A DNA stretch of 64,000 bases from Meira nashicola (GCA_001600355.1 BCJU01000001.1:4092013-4156012); one strand, 5' to 3'. Numbered from the stretch's first letter, positions 28,322 through 41,236 are shown. Notes: generated from the sequence alone by a model not told the origin. A program made the numbers and translations.

Positions 28322-28744
28322 TTTTGATTCTGGTGGTGGCGGCGGTATCAAAAGAGAACAATTGATCGCATTTAAACGTCAATGTATGCTACTCTACACT
28401 CTTTGATGGTATTGGTCATGAAGACAATCCGATTCCGGCTTATTACATGTGTTGCTCTTTCGGCGCCCGCTCAGTCCAACACTTTGCGCGTCGAAATTTG
28501 AAACGCGGCGCGGCGCGGTACTTCAGCCTCTTTTTCTTCATGTACGCCCAAAGCATTTTGTTCACACAATTAATGCACGGCGGCAATTTATACGATTCTT
28601 CACCTCACGCGTATAGGCGCGTTCACTCACGTTTAAGTTCTGCTTAGCAAACCATGGAAGATTCTATATAGTGAGAAAATATGATTGCCAATAGAAATAC
28701 AGATGCGAATGCTAATTAATATAATAATACAAATATTCCAATCT
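28322..28744 (-). promoter_or_regulatory. BRH2 upstream region
   Basis: 423 bases between BRH2 and the FAN1 stop, both minus strand. It holds ACGCGT at 28607-28612 and a GC-rich run at about 28487-28520 with repeated GCGCG. No open frame of interest. Confidence 0.5.
28607..28612. promoter_or_regulatory. MCB-like ACGCGT upstream of BRH2
   Basis: ACGCGT about 286 bases before the BRH2 ATG. This is the G1/S MBF-type hexamer of yeasts. A single copy is weak evidence alone, but FAN1 and HCS1 also have copies. Confidence 0.35.
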
Positions 28745-31297
28745 CTACTTTTGCTCTTCAACTTTGCTCACTTCAACACGCAATCCAGCTCGCAAAAGAA
28801 CATCAATCCATAACTTTTGTTTATCGCTTAATTTGTCTCCTGGTCCTTTCACTTCACAAAATCTGACTTGTTTATCGCCATATCTCCAAACAACTAAATC
28901 TGGCATTCCAGAAGTGCAATGACTCCATTCTTCTGCCAACATTTGACAAATAACAGAAAGTGCTTTACCTCCCATACATTCTGCAATCTCTAACAGATCT
29001 TCTTGTGTGTATAAATCCCATTTGCATCCTATTGCCCATGTCTTCCTTTCACGTTCACGATCGTCAGTTTGTTTGATGAAGTTCAAACCACCAGTATTTT
29101 CGATTTCAACTAATCTTTCACGTAATGCGGGACCTCGAACAATGGCAAAAGAATCCTCTAAGATATCTAAAGGTTGACGTTGATAAGGCGTTTCAAATAC
29201 ACCGTCAACATGCATAAATAAAATATCCCACATGACCAAAGCAAAAAGCATAGTAAGAACTCCACCTTCACAATGAAATCCTTTAAAGTTTTGCTTTTCA
29301 TAATGTTGCAAGACTAAATTTTCCACTCGACAAGGTTGACCATCTAAACCACGCCAAACGCTATGCATATCCTTACGAACATCACGACGTTCTATTGAAT
29401 ATTTTGATTTCGGAGATTCTTCTTGATCGTTTGTTGGTGTTCCATCGTCATTTTCATCTTCTTGCTTCACTTCTTCTGCCTTTAATTCAACACGTTCCAC
29501 TTTGACTACCTTTCGTAAAGGAGTACGATATTTGAACGAATATTGATCTGATGCAGAAGTATCACGAGACATTGAACGTCTTTCTTTTTCGCCTGGAATA
29601 GGGATAGTAGATCCAAAGATGCCCTTCTTCTCTTCCATCATCTTATCTAATCTAACGCCGCGGAATATGCGTTCTTCACATTTGCGTAATTTCGCGTAAG
29701 AGAAGTCGTGTTTTTCTGAAAAGGGCAGGTTTAATTGATTTTCAAGACGGGTGATTCTCCTTTGCAAGGTATCTTGATAGATCAAATGAGTATCCCTATC
29801 CTCAATGCCTTGTACAGAGATAGCCAATGCTTCACGCTTTGCTTTTCGAATCGCATTAGGTGTGGTGGAAGGCGGATAATTAGAAGTGATCAAGGCTAAA
29901 CGATCGTACCAATCACCTCTACGACCTCTACGGAATACACGTTGGCCAAGTAAAGCACGTAAAACTTCTGCTTCTCTTTCATGTTTATGAGACCTTCCAA
30001 GCACATAAACACCTTTATACACTACCCTAGTCAAAGGCCAACCAGGATGAAAGCGCATTCGATTATATGCACCCAAATCGTACGAATTTTTTGCTAGAGC
30101 TTCTCCTTCACATACAGCTTCCTTCCAACGTTCATAAACAAGTTCAAAAGCATCCATCGCTTTAGCAATCGCATCACGACTACCATCCCATTCGATCCAT
30201 TGATCCATTTGAAGTTCAAGCTGTAAAGCGTTTTGCATTTCTACAAGGTGTCTACGTGAAGCAAATAACTTCTCGCTTCTCTTCCAAACGTAATCAGGAT
30301 AAGCACGCTTACGACTCTTTGACAATACTGCAGTAGTAAGAGCAGAAGTGCCCAATTCTGCTCCACGATAATAGACAAGTGCTATTCGATCAATCAAATA
30401 TTGTGCTTTTGGACATACTTTTACACATCCTCCAACGATTGTTGCCAATTGTTCTCGTAAAACTGCTGCTTGTGATCGAACTTCATTTGAATTTTTATCC
30501 CCAAATCCGTGCAAAGTACCTTGTGATTTTGTCGTTAAAAGGGATGAAATGATGGAAGCTTTAGTTGTGACGCCTTTGAGTCTGTTCATATTCTTTGCTA
30601 ATTCTTTAAGCTCAGCAAGGGTGAGAAGGTTTAGAGGCTCTTCAAATCCTTCGTCCATATCTTGTTCGCTCAAACAGAAGCGCGTTATATCGTTATCTTC
30701 ATCTTCTTGGTCGATTGCAAGGATGTCTTTATTTGGTTGACACAAAGATGAAACAGCTATTGCTTTATCTTTCACTTCAAAATCATATCGTAATTTGTCG
30801 ACGCGATGCCAGGTATTACGTCTTTGAATTAATCTTGCTAGAAGATGCCGTGCTTCATAATCCATGTTTGCAAATGATTCAAGTAAAATCCTCTCTGATG
30901 TTGTGAACAGATAAGCTTCATGTTCTAGTACCGTACTGATCATTTCTCCAAAGATCTCTGGGTACATAGATTCCCTCGGTCGACCTTTACTATCTGTACT
31001 TGAAGTTGAAGTATCGGATGAATTCGAATTTCTAGAAATAAGTCCATTAGTTGGCCTTTGCAGCTCGATATTGGAATCAATAGATTGCAAAGGTGTCAAT
31101 TCTCCACTGTCAGACTTCATTGTTTCAAGATTTTCTTCTTTCAATTCTGTTCCTGCTTTCATTCCTCCTGAATCAATGGCATCTATGCCTAGATGTAATG
31201 CTTGCCTCAAATCATCATCATGTGAAGAATTTCTTCGCTGTCGTTTTGAACTCGCACGCCCATCTTCATCCTCTTTGTGAGGTGACATTGCATTCAT
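28745..31297 (-). CDS. FAN1: FAN1-type structure-specific nuclease (VRR-NUC)
   Basis: 850 residues. The C terminus is a VRR-NUC PD-(D/E)XK nuclease: GMPDLVVWRYGDKQVRFCEV then KGPGDKLSDKQKLW, giving catalytic D800, E815 and K817. The upstream part of the domain has FKGFHCEGGVLTMLFALVMW and GKALSVICQMLAEEW. A SAP-like DNA-binding helix pair lies around residues 225-260 (LLTLAELKELAKNMNRLKGV). The central helical TPR-like region covers about 330-560. The N terminus is disordered, with KRQRRNSS as a likely nuclear signal; I see no UBZ zinc finger, which is usual for fungal members. FAN1 cleaves 5' flaps and unhooks DNA interstrand crosslinks. Two ATGs are close together (residues 1 and 4). It is tandem with BRH2, 423 bases apart. 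Confidence 0.95.
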   Translation of the reverse strand: MNAMSPHKEDEDGRASSKRQRRNSSHDDDLRQALHLGIDAIDSGGMKAGTELKEENLETMKSDSGELTPLQSIDSNIELQRPTNGLISRNSNSSDTSTSSTDSKGRPRESMYPEIFGEMISTVLEHEAYLFTTSERILLESFANMDYEARHLLARLIQRRNTWHRVDKLRYDFEVKDKAIAVSSLCQPNKDILAIDQEDEDNDITRFCLSEQDMDEGFEEPLNLLTLAELKELAKNMNRLKGVTTKASIISSLLTTKSQGTLHGFGDKNSNEVRSQAAVLREQLATIVGGCVKVCPKAQYLIDRIALVYYRGAELGTSALTTAVLSKSRKRAYPDYVWKRSEKLFASRRHLVEMQNALQLELQMDQWIEWDGSRDAIAKAMDAFELVYERWKEAVCEGEALAKNSYDLGAYNRMRFHPGWPLTRVVYKGVYVLGRSHKHEREAEVLRALLGQRVFRRGRRGDWYDRLALITSNYPPSTTPNAIRKAKREALAISVQGIEDRDTHLIYQDTLQRRITRLENQLNLPFSEKHDFSYAKLRKCEERIFRGVRLDKMMEEKKGIFGSTIPIPGEKERRSMSRDTSASDQYSFKYRTPLRKVVKVERVELKAEEVKQEDENDDGTPTNDQEESPKSKYSIERRDVRKDMHSVWRGLDGQPCRVENLVLQHYEKQNFKGFHCEGGVLTMLFALVMWDILFMHVDGVFETPYQRQPLDILEDSFAIVRGPALRERLVEIENTGGLNFIKQTDDRERERKTWAIGCKWDLYTQEDLLEIAECMGGKALSVICQMLAEEWSHCTSGMPDLVVWRYGDKQVRFCEVKGPGDKLSDKQKLWIDVLLRAGLRVEVSKVEEQK

Positions 31298-31528
31298 GTC
31301 ATTGGGGCAGTCTTTAGATCTTGTTCCTCTCTCGCAATCCTCTAATTATGATTTAGTTGTTCTTCATTACGTTTGATCCCAATCGATGTTCTCCCGTTAA
31401 AAAGAAGAATTACTCAGCATGCACTTTCTATCTGCTTTCCCGTTCGGCTATTTATCCGACCCCATTTTTCCACTGCTCTATAAAATAAAAGTGTTGGTTT
31501 GGACCCTCTGAGCCAAAGTACCCTATCA

Positions 31529-31563
31529 ACGCGTTCATTCTTCATTCATTTTGATAGACGCGT
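31529..31563. promoter_or_regulatory. Two MCB-like ACGCGT elements upstream of FAN1
   Basis: ACGCGT occurs at 31529-31534 and 31558-31563, about 230-265 bases before the FAN1 ATG. A short TTATATAAATAA follows just upstream (31568-31579). The pair fits MBF-type G1/S regulation of a repair gene. Confidence 0.45.
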
Positions 31564-33798
31564 TTGCTTATATAAATAAAGCACCGCAAATATTTGATAT
31601 TCGCACAACTTGTCAGGTTGTCCAACACGTGTAAGATAATGATCCGGATTCCCGAGGCATAAAAATTACTAAGCAGTATTCGAAGATGATGATTAATGAT
31701 CTTCAAATTACTAATTGTCGATCATGTGATGAGATCTCATTCTGACGTGTAATTATAGCGTATGAGAAAATCAGGATTATGCTAAAAGTAAAAAGTGGTT
31801 GTATACCTAGTGTAAAGAAGAAAGGAAAACAAAAAATCGAACCACAAACGCGGTTTTCCACACTAACGCAGGGAGAAAGCTTAACTTAAAAAATAATGAA
31901 GAAAGAATTTGACCGAGATTGTGCTTGGCCTGCCGCCGAGCTAATTGGGGTGTTGGGGTGCTGAAACAACAAACAAAAATACGCATGAGTGATCAAGTGG
32001 GGCAAAAGCGGATAAGTATTTGTTCCGAACGCTATTGTTTGCATGCGCCGCGCAATGAACACTATTCATGATTGCATCCGAGGTACATATGATTTAGAAT
32101 TCTCTTCTTACGCCCTACCTCGGCCTTGAATTATTCACTCTCCGTCCGATCTCGATTCGCATCATTCTTGTGAGAGAAAGAGTTGAACCCTCATTTAAGC
32201 TTTGCTCGGTCAAATTGATTCCCACCCTCCTTGTTTCCCGATTCATGCTAAAGTACACAATATGTATGTACACACACAACTTTGATTTTTCACATCCTAG
32301 TACGCTCCGGGCGAAGGGTTGACCCTATTGTACTTCATTCCCAACGCCAATTGTTGATCCGTTGAATGATTTAACGCTAAATTCATGCTTGATTCTCCAC
32401 AGCGGATGAAAAGATTGCTATGATCTTTGTTTGTTATTTTCCGATTAAGAAAAACAAAACAAAAAAGATCCTATCAAAACCCTTACTTTTCACAAGCTAA
32501 TTCTCGGGTTCCCCAAATAAAAACACTTATTGTTTGTTGTTGCCTGTGAATCTTTATAATATACATCCGATCTCCCGATTTAGATCGTCATCATCATCAT
32601 CACCACCCAGAAATTTTATCAATTCACCGAAATTTTCATTATTGACCGGTTCGATGTTGTAAGAGGTTTAGTTGATCAACCTGTTACGAGAAAGAAAAAG
32701 AGGTTCGGGAAGTTGAAATTACTTTTTAATCCGCTTAAATTTAACTTCCGATTATAGTTAGAAGCTGTCTGCATAGTCTACACGATGGCGATCTTTCGCA
32801 GCCTTAGGTCAATAAAAAGGTAAAATGAAAATGTAAGGAGGATATCGATCATTTAATTTGATAACAATTCACCCTGCATGACTTGATTATCTTTTTTCGC
32901 CATTTTAAAAGCACGGGCTTCTTTCGTTTGGACCTGATTTTCTATGCATCTTGATCGGGCATGTCCTTGTTTAAGGAAAGTATGATCTCTTTTCTATGTA
33001 ATTAGTCTATCTCTCACGCTTTTTTTTCATTAAAGATAATCAGGTTCTTTTTCTGCATATGTATGTATTAAAGCGGATACACGCATTTAAAACGTTCCTC
33101 TTTCCCATTACAGTGCATGAATGACCCTGCATCGAGTACATACACATAGACTACAACAATGCATACATAACACTTGATCTTGCGCTCTAAAGCCCGACGC
33201 GAGCATACATTATGTCAGGTTTTTAGCGTACTTTTTTAGCGCTTCTAACACATTTCCAAAAGCAAGGCAAACTTTCTTAAACATTATTTCCCCTTCCGAG
33301 TATCCAAATCGGATGTTAGCGTGAGTCAGCGGTTCTACCTTGTAGGAAAATCGTTAGTGTTGTGAAAACTTATATTGTTTGTATGTATTGTACATACTAA
33401 CAATACCTTATTCTCCTATTGCTTACTCTTCTTCATTTCGTCATTCTTTAAAGTAAGGAACATAAACGCATGAGAATCATACAAGCAATCTTCTATACAT
33501 ACATATGTACATACGTACATCTGGCTTGTGTACCCTACATTACATATTTTGCTTACGCTTCTCAAACCCTTACAATTTTTAGCCTTCAAGCCTGATCCCT
33601 TAAAACTTTCACATTCACAAAACAAAAAGACAAACAATAGAGAATGGCAGTTAAAATCAATAAAATTATTCTATATTAATAAAGATTATAACAAATATTG
33701 AATAGAAATGATTGTTGTTGTTGTTGCTCAAATGCTCTCGTGCAAATGATTAAAGTGCCCAGCTAGAAATACAGAATTTTTTAAATACAATGAATGAT

Positions 33799-33812
33799 TG
33801 TGTGTGTGTGTG
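33799..33812. repeat. (TG)7 microsatellite
   Basis: Seven TG units in the 3' flank of the cyclin gene. Short; of possible use as a polymorphic marker only. Confidence 0.7.
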
Positions 33813-34017
33813 CCTTGAGTGCTTGCCTAATGAAACAGATTGAAAATGAAAAAGTAACATGGTTCGGGGGGCTTGCCAAAACATTGCCTTGTTTGCAAAC
33901 GCGCTCGCTTGAACGTTGTTGAGATACAGTTGATGAAGAAAAGATTGTACAGCATTGAGTCTAGATCGAAGCATTAGAGAATTTAATCCCTTTTTTTAAA
34001 TTGAAGATTGATGGCGA

Positions 34018-35480
34018 TCAATGAGCCGAAGAAAGCATTCTTGATAATAAGTTGGAACTTGATCTGCTTGCGCGAAGGTTACCAGCTTGTTGTTGTTGTA
34101 GCTGTTGTTGTTGAGCAGCTGCTAATGCGTTTAATCGTGCATCATTGGTTGATTGGCTTTTGTTCAATGGATTGTTTGATAACATATGTTGATGGTATGC
34201 ATTGGTCTTTTGAACAGCTTCATGTAAATCTGATGATGATTGAATGTGTGCTTGTGACATACTTTGACGCATGTACATTTGTTCGTTTGCTCCTTCGTCC
34301 AAGTTATCCAATTCATCAAAGTCACAATCGTCTCCGCTGATCGAAGATGATGATGAACCGTTATCGTCAGTCAATTCGGCCTCTGATGTTGCTGCACTGC
34401 TGCTGCTACTACTGCTGTCCATAGAATGGTTGCGGTACATCATCGAAGAAGAAGCGGCAGATGATGTAGCAGAGACGGAAGAGGATGAGTAATGATGTTG
34501 TTGATATTCATCTCTTGTTCTTGGTGCAGGTGAGATTGGTGATGGTGGTGCGTCTGCACTTTCACGGTAATATCCTGCTTTAGATTCAGCATTTGCATTG
34601 GTGTTGTGAACGTTCCATGCTGGTACTTGATCACCTGGCAAGGCACGTAAGTAAACACGTAATTCGCTTGCACGAGCATAACGTTCACGTTCACGTCCAG
34701 CTGAGCAACCACGCAAGTACATCTCTCTTCTGCCTGCTTCACTTCTATCTTCACGGAAGCGGAAGAAAGGTGCAAAATGTGCCGATAATTCTTCTTCTTC
34801 GATTCTCAAATCGTAATCGAGCAAGTATAAAAGTTGCTTTTCCATCAAGTTGACCTCTGCTTGTGAGAACAAGGCGGCATATCTTGTCCAATGTTTGTTC
34901 TTAGGTGAAGAATCATTCAAGTATTTTGCTGCGACGATCAAAGTGGCCAAGAATAAACGATGACGAGTGCATTGCATTCCTTTTGCTGCTCTGGGTAATT
35001 TGTTACGCAAACGTTCTAGGTAAACCAAAGTGCATAATAATGTGGGAACTTGAACGTTACTCTTGTCAACCAAGATGGCAATGAAAACTTCCAAGCTTGG
35101 TAATCCGTTGATGCTAACTTTTGCTGCATCTTCATTGCAAACTTCATCGACTGATTTCGTTGGTGTTGTGGGTGGCGTCATGACTGCGTTTGCTTGACCA
35201 CAGTTGATCACTTGTGCTGCTTGATGTGCCAAATAGACTAAAATAAAAATGAAGAAAAAAGGGATCAAAGCGTTAGATGAATTGAAATAATTAATTTTCC
35301 GAAGGGTGCTCAGATTGCCAAAAGCGATCCGTGCTTTTATTATCAATGAAACTCACCAATCATATCACGGCTAACCGGACATTTGACCAAATCCAACAAG
35401 GATGGGTTGTGAACCATTTTTGGTAATAAACTGGCAGGATGACGACGCATCGAGCTACTCGAAGATGTTGCGAAAGACAT
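34018..35480 (-). CDS. PCL (Pho85-type) G1 cyclin
   Basis: Two exons: 35357-35480 ([20 protein letters not shown] to DMI) and 34018-35237, with a 119-nt intron (donor gtgagt, acceptor ttttag). They join in frame to give [13 protein letters not shown] and 447 residues. The cyclin box (about residues 75-195) carries [56 protein letters not shown] and [17 protein letters not shown], typical of the Pcl1/Pcl2/Pho80 group. These activate a Pho85/Cdk5-like kinase in cell-cycle entry, polarity or nutrient response. The C-terminal half is disordered: Ser-rich, with an acidic [14 protein letters not shown] patch and a Gln/Ala tract near the end ([11 protein letters not shown]). It is surrounded by unusually long non-coding DNA on both sides. 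Confidence 0.92.
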
Positions 35481-38400
35481 TTTTGTGATTGGAGTCGGCC
35501 AGCAAATCCTATTGTTGGTAATGGTGGTGGTGGTGGTTGTGATGAAGACGTAATATCGTGATAAGGTAGAAGGTGAAACACGATCAATCGGATGATGTGT
35601 TGGAATAAAAGGGAGAACGGATGAAGAGGTGGTGGTGGTTAAAATGAAAACAGGAAAAATGAAGTTTGGGTTGTCTTGATGGTTAATTTGATGTAAAGTT
35701 TGAAATGGAGCTTGGTTAAATAGAATCTGGGATGGAAAGTATGTATGGAATGCATCAGTACGCAGTCCGGTGTACATACATATGTATAGAATCAGGCATA
35801 AGGGTAAGGCGAATTAACACGGACAGATCGCGTATCTGCATGCGAAAAAGCGCGCTATCTTAAATGAACGTAAAAGGCACTTGCCCTTTTTGCAGGTATC
35901 TGACGTCCGATCTGATGATGAACCTTGTTTGATTGTACTGTATGTTAAATGAATGAAGCACACGCACAGACACACTCACCAATTCTGTAAAGTTTCCGTT
36001 CTTCTTGAAACAACTGTGTGTATACGTATAACGATTAAGCGGCCAAAATGTTGTGGCGTGACGTGCAGGTATTGCGATTTGAGAACTTGACAAGTAAGAA
36101 GATCAATACTTGCTAACCAAAAAAAAACGATGAATGCGTCCAGTCGTAAGGGGCCAAAAGGAGAAATCAACAAAAAAATGAATATATGTTTGGCAGCGAT
36201 CTGATGCAGGGGAAATCGACAAGCGTGCACCAGACAGATTGAATAGCGATTTCTTTTTCTCCTTCCTGAAATTCGGATGCAATTAAACGATTAATACAAA
36301 CGAAAAAGTCGGAAGCGTAGGCGGCCAATATAAGTATGCAAGCTGACTTTTTGGTGGCGCAAAAGGCTGTCGGTTGAATTGAATCTGTATGTTTACTTTG
36401 CTGTCTGTGTTTTTTTTTTCAATTAGGCAAGTATGGGAATAATTGCCAAATTGAATTTGAGTTAGTGTTAAATGTCAGATCGTCGAGATACTTTTTTGAC
36501 CGAAAGTGCCCTTTTTCGTATTGGGGAATGCAGAATCTCCAAGCGGCAAACGAAATCAATAGACCGTGATGCAGAAAAAAAGTGTGCGTTATGCAGGTTA
36601 ACAATGGCTTGCACACCGATCTTTTGCTTGACGCGCGTATGCACAAGGCGAAATAGCAAAGCGTATGCAGGTAAAAATCAGATGTGGCTCAAAGCTCCAA
36701 GAGTAAGGGGTAAGAGTGCGTTTTGAGTTGCTTAGTAGGTTTGGCGACCGAAAGATGCAAATGCGAGCGTATGTATGTATGTACCTGTACAGGACCGATT
36801 GACAATGCTTGCTTCACACGTTTTTTGCTGCAATATGCACTCCAATGAAGCAATTACTTTGTACCGCTTTTGCTTTGTACACCGTTGATTAAGGTTAGAC
36901 TTGTTCTTGCGAAATGCAAAAAGAATAGCGTATGCGTAAGGGACGTGGCTCGCTGTGCTAAAGGACCCCGATATGATGATTAGTCGAGAGAAAATGATCG
37001 TCCGTAAAAAGGAACTAGTTTTGAAGATCTCCAAAGGGAAAAAAGATGGGTCTCTTTCTTTTGGTGTTGATCTCCTTTAGTGAGAAAAAGGGGGGATCGG
37101 GCTAGACTCCTTTTCTTTTGGCAGTACCAGCTGCGAAAAAAAAAACTCCAATCAGATGGTAACAACAATTGGGTGTCAATCTAGACTTTCCTTTTGGAAG
37201 AACGAATGACCGGGTCAGTGGGTATTTGATTGTAGAATAAACCGGAAAGAGTTTTGAGTGCGTATATGCGGCGAATAGGCGGTTCCTTGTGAGATCGGGT
37301 AAGACTCAAACGAGATCCACAAAAACCCAATAATCCTTGATAAATGCTAGCTGAGAAAAAGGCGAGAATCGAAAAGTGCGAGAGAATGAGAGCAAAAACA
37401 ACAACAACGACAAGATGAATGAATGATAAGGCCCAAGTGCTTGAAAGAAAAAACCCCGACGCAGTCGAAGCTTGGCAAATTGTCACCGGAGGTACAGTGA
37501 GAGATTTTGCTTCAAGAAGGATAAGACCAGCAAGAAAGCGTGGGCAAGGAATAAAAAAAAGACCGGAGATTGGATCGGCGGCAGAGAAGAAGAAAGAGAA
37601 GATCAAGGCAATCTGTCCCAGACAGAAAGGAGCACTTGAGCGAAAAAGTGAAAAAGCAAGAGGGTAAAGGAGAAAAGACAAGGTGAGGATAGAGGAGTTT
37701 TTTCCTACATGACAACGGGCATTTTCAGTGGAGGGTACGCTTGAACAGTGTTGCGCGTATCTACAAAAAATAAATAGACTATGCAAGGGGGTACGAATAA
37801 TTGGTTTTTTATGCAGTAAAAAATACATCGTTTGGCTTAACCATTATACGCATTATAGGTCTTCATTGTACACGCATCTTAATAATAAAAACTCACACGC
37901 GTACAAGCTAATGCTCTTGCCCCGGCCGGAAGTGAGGGAAAATGACCCTAGACTAAAGCTATAGAAGAATGGGAATGCAAGCAAGCATTTCTTTAGTAAA
38001 CTATAGCATGTACAATTAAGGTAGGGGAGAAGAAGGGTACAATAATGTTACAAATCCATATGCATACCTCTCAAGAATAAAAGTTTAAGCAAATCATCAG
38101 TAGAAATTCTAAGATCGAAGTATGTATACTCATACTCACTCGTTGTATTGATCGGGCAATAGATTTCTTACAATTCAATGTCCGGTCAAAAGTCTATTTT
38201 GTATTTAATTCTACAGGTAATGACCGAATGCAATACAAATCGCAAACTCCAAGCATACATGAAATTTCCTTTCTGGGTGTAAGAGAGTACCGTAGTGCAC
38301 TTTTCCAGTCTGTAGACGTTGAATCCCCCCGTTCAGTCTGATACGCGTCAGGGAAGTATGTAAATACCGTTCGCTTCTACAGTCAGACGCTCACCGACTA

Positions 38401-39907
38401 TTAGAATACCGAATGGTAAAACGCGTCGAAATTTTATAGACTATGTAAAGCTGAAGTCTAGGCGTTTATAGAATTTGAACCTTATTCGATGTAACAATGA
38501 TCGGGGAAATATTTTTCCCATTATTTTTAGTCATCATTGTGTTTATGGGAATACAATTTTTAAAGTTCAGGCCGCGACCATGATCGGGAATCTTGGAAAT
38601 TGAATAGACCTCCGTAGCGATCCCTTTCATTGTATCGATCTAGACTTCAATAGATATGTAAACGAATGAATCGGTATTTGGTGATAAGCAATAAGTACTG
38701 CCCGGCTTCTGTTATGAATGCCACATTTTCCCATCACCAAGATAAACACAAAAAAATACAATCGATAAGCGGTTATTTTTGGAATTATTATCGTACGGTA
38801 AAGGATCTGATAAGTGCAAGAAATGAGAAGCAACTTTCATCCAAAGTGGCGCTTCCATTTGGTCAAAGTTATTAGATATCCCGGAAAACTGAGTATGAAT
38901 TTAGAACTTTACGCTTCATTCTCTCCTTCTTTTCCGATCATGTGGTTGACCAATGAAGCGAAAATATCCTTAGGCGGAGAATTACGCGGTTTTTTATTTT
39001 TTACATATACACGCAAAGTGCGGGGGAGAAGAGGTGAGGACTTGTCGCGTGTCGAAGTAATTCACTGCACATCTCGGTTACGATGCCGTGGGTGTATGCA
39101 ATTATATGCAGGTACGACTTTTTAAAAATAGGTGGCTTGCATTTATTTGCTGCGCCCAAGAAGCACATGTACACATTTCGATATGCAACAATATATATGT
39201 CCTAAGAAGAAGAAGAATGTAAATATGTATATGTTTAGTGGCTTTTTCGTATTACATACGAATGAGATTTCCTTAGTCAGGCGCAAATAGCCGTGATATG
39301 TATATCTATTGTATGATGACCATCTCTTACGCCACACGGTGTGTTTATACAATACAAACATTTAAAGTTTTCTTTTTTAAACCTCGATCGATCTGGAGAG
39401 GAAGAATGGGAAAAAAAGCAAGGCAAGGCGAAGCAATGTGATGCTATGCTATGTATCAAATCTTTCTTTATCTCGCCGTCGATTAAGTGCAGATAAAGTT
39501 TATCCTGATGACAAAAATGTAAGCCTCTTCTTTTTAACGGTGAATTCTTTTATTAATTTTCTCACACGTCTCACCAAGATTTTTTCGATCTTTATGAATT
39601 GGAAGCCATTCAAGAGATTTATAGATCGGAAAGGACATTAATTATTACATAGTATGTATTTCAATTTAGACTTTTGAAATGGGATCCGGTCTATGCTGAA
39701 TTGATGCTGTGATTGAAAAAAGACCCTTTCTGAGCTTTCATGTTTGCAGCGGAACTGTCTAAATACAATCACTTTAGCTTGAGGAAAATTATTATTTTAG
39801 GAAAATTGCTTAGGCAACTTATGGTTATACTTTGTGCATTAGCGTGAGTATATAGAATAGAAGCTTTATACTCCGCTTTAAAAGAAAAGATTTCTGACTT
39901 GTTTGGT

Positions 39908-39921
39908 GCGCAGCGCTGCGC
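39908..39921. repeat. 14-bp GC palindrome, second copy
   Basis: GCGCAGCGCTGCGC, a perfect palindrome in AT-rich spacer, identical to the core of the palindrome at 12240-12255. Confidence 0.6.
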
Positions 39922-41236
39922 GTGATTTTTACTATTCTTTTAGCTTTCTTTCTTGGGAAGCCCAGGAACGAATTTCAAACACCGTAATAGTTCAAATTCA
40001 GCGTCTGTGCGTCAGATAAGAAAGACAGCTTACTAAAAAAGCAAGATCTAGAAGCAAGATGCTAGATAACCCCTTCTTTTTACATAGGACGGGACTGACG
40101 GAGGTTATTCCAGTAAAGATGAAAGAATAGACTAAAATGCTACGAGTTTTAGTCTAGAATAGGTTGAACAAGCTAAATAAGTGCGGGGTTGGGAAAAGGA
40201 GATTGAATAGTCTGACTTTCACGAAAAGATTTCGGGTTTCGTGAGAATTTCTCCCTGGAGAATGATCGAAATTATAGTCCGAAAGATATTCTGGAAAATC
40301 AAAATCATGAATTGATAATAATAATTCGAGTATTCTACGGATATTTACGGAAAGAACCATAATCACGGAGAAATCTATCGGGGAGACTTTAATTTGGGAT
40401 TGCAAATGCATTGAAGATTTGCGATATATGTATGCACTTTAGATTGTTGTTCTACATACATATAACGCACGTGTATATGCAGGTACATACTCACATACAA
40501 TATTATTTCAATGAAATTCAGAGTATATTTGTGTTAATTTTAAATTAATTCCTGGCAGAATTACTCTAATGCACAGCACATGTATATATACGCAGGTCCG
40601 AATCTGTCCTCTGTTCCTGAACATTAATTAAAATCATTCTGCAAGTAGGAAAAAACCACGCGACGGTTGCTGTCGGAAAAGATGCACTTTCTGACGCGCT
40701 GCACCTGTCGCGAAGAAGTTTTAATTAAAGTACTTTTCATAAATACATGCATAACCTCTGCTTAACCTCATATAACTTAATTTAAAAGGATATTGCATAA
40801 ATATACATAATTAAAGCAAATACGGTTCCGGTATTCTTCTACGTGCCGGAGCCGCAAAGAATAATACCAGCAACTTGAAGTTGTTAATGTGATAAAGTGG
40901 TTTGGAAGGAACCGAAAACTTTTTAATATATGCAAGGTACGATCAACAATAAATTTTGGAAAGTGTGATCAATTCATACATATGTACATAAATGTCAAAC
41001 AAAAATTCAATTTAACAAAACCTTTTTTCCTAATAAGCTGACGTGAAATTGAAATAGAAAATGTTTTCTTTAAAGAGTAGAAGCGCGCGAGTTTTGTGGG
41101 GTGCAAAAGTATAAGGTAAGGCGATATTATCTTAGGCATGCACAGCGCACGCTTCATGCTTATTGTTTTCCTACACCTTGATTCTACTATCAGCCACAAT
41201 CTTATAAAGAATGTCCACATGATTGATCACATCATC

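Larger units (their letters stand above)
31298..34017. other. 2.7 kb gene-poor spacer between FAN1 and the PCL cyclin
   Basis: Contains the FAN1 promoter on the left and the 3' side of the cyclin gene on the right. No open frame with a believable protein. Visible: T- and A-runs, several TATGTATGTACA-type motifs (32261, 33055, 33494-33520), (GTT)n at about 33713 and (TG)7 at 33799-33812. It is far longer than needed for one promoter, so an unannotated non-coding RNA is possible. Confidence 0.5.

Noticed and set aside
34081..34130. CAA/CAG-type repeat considered as a microsatellite insertion
   Set aside because: It is in frame inside the cyclin gene and encodes a Gln tract, common in fungal regulators.
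37181..37828. 215-codon open frame on the minus strand in the gene-poor region
   Set aside because: The translation is hydrophobic low-complexity sequence (runs of F, L, S and V) produced opposite a purine-rich tract. No domain, no good start context, and no sign of exon partners.
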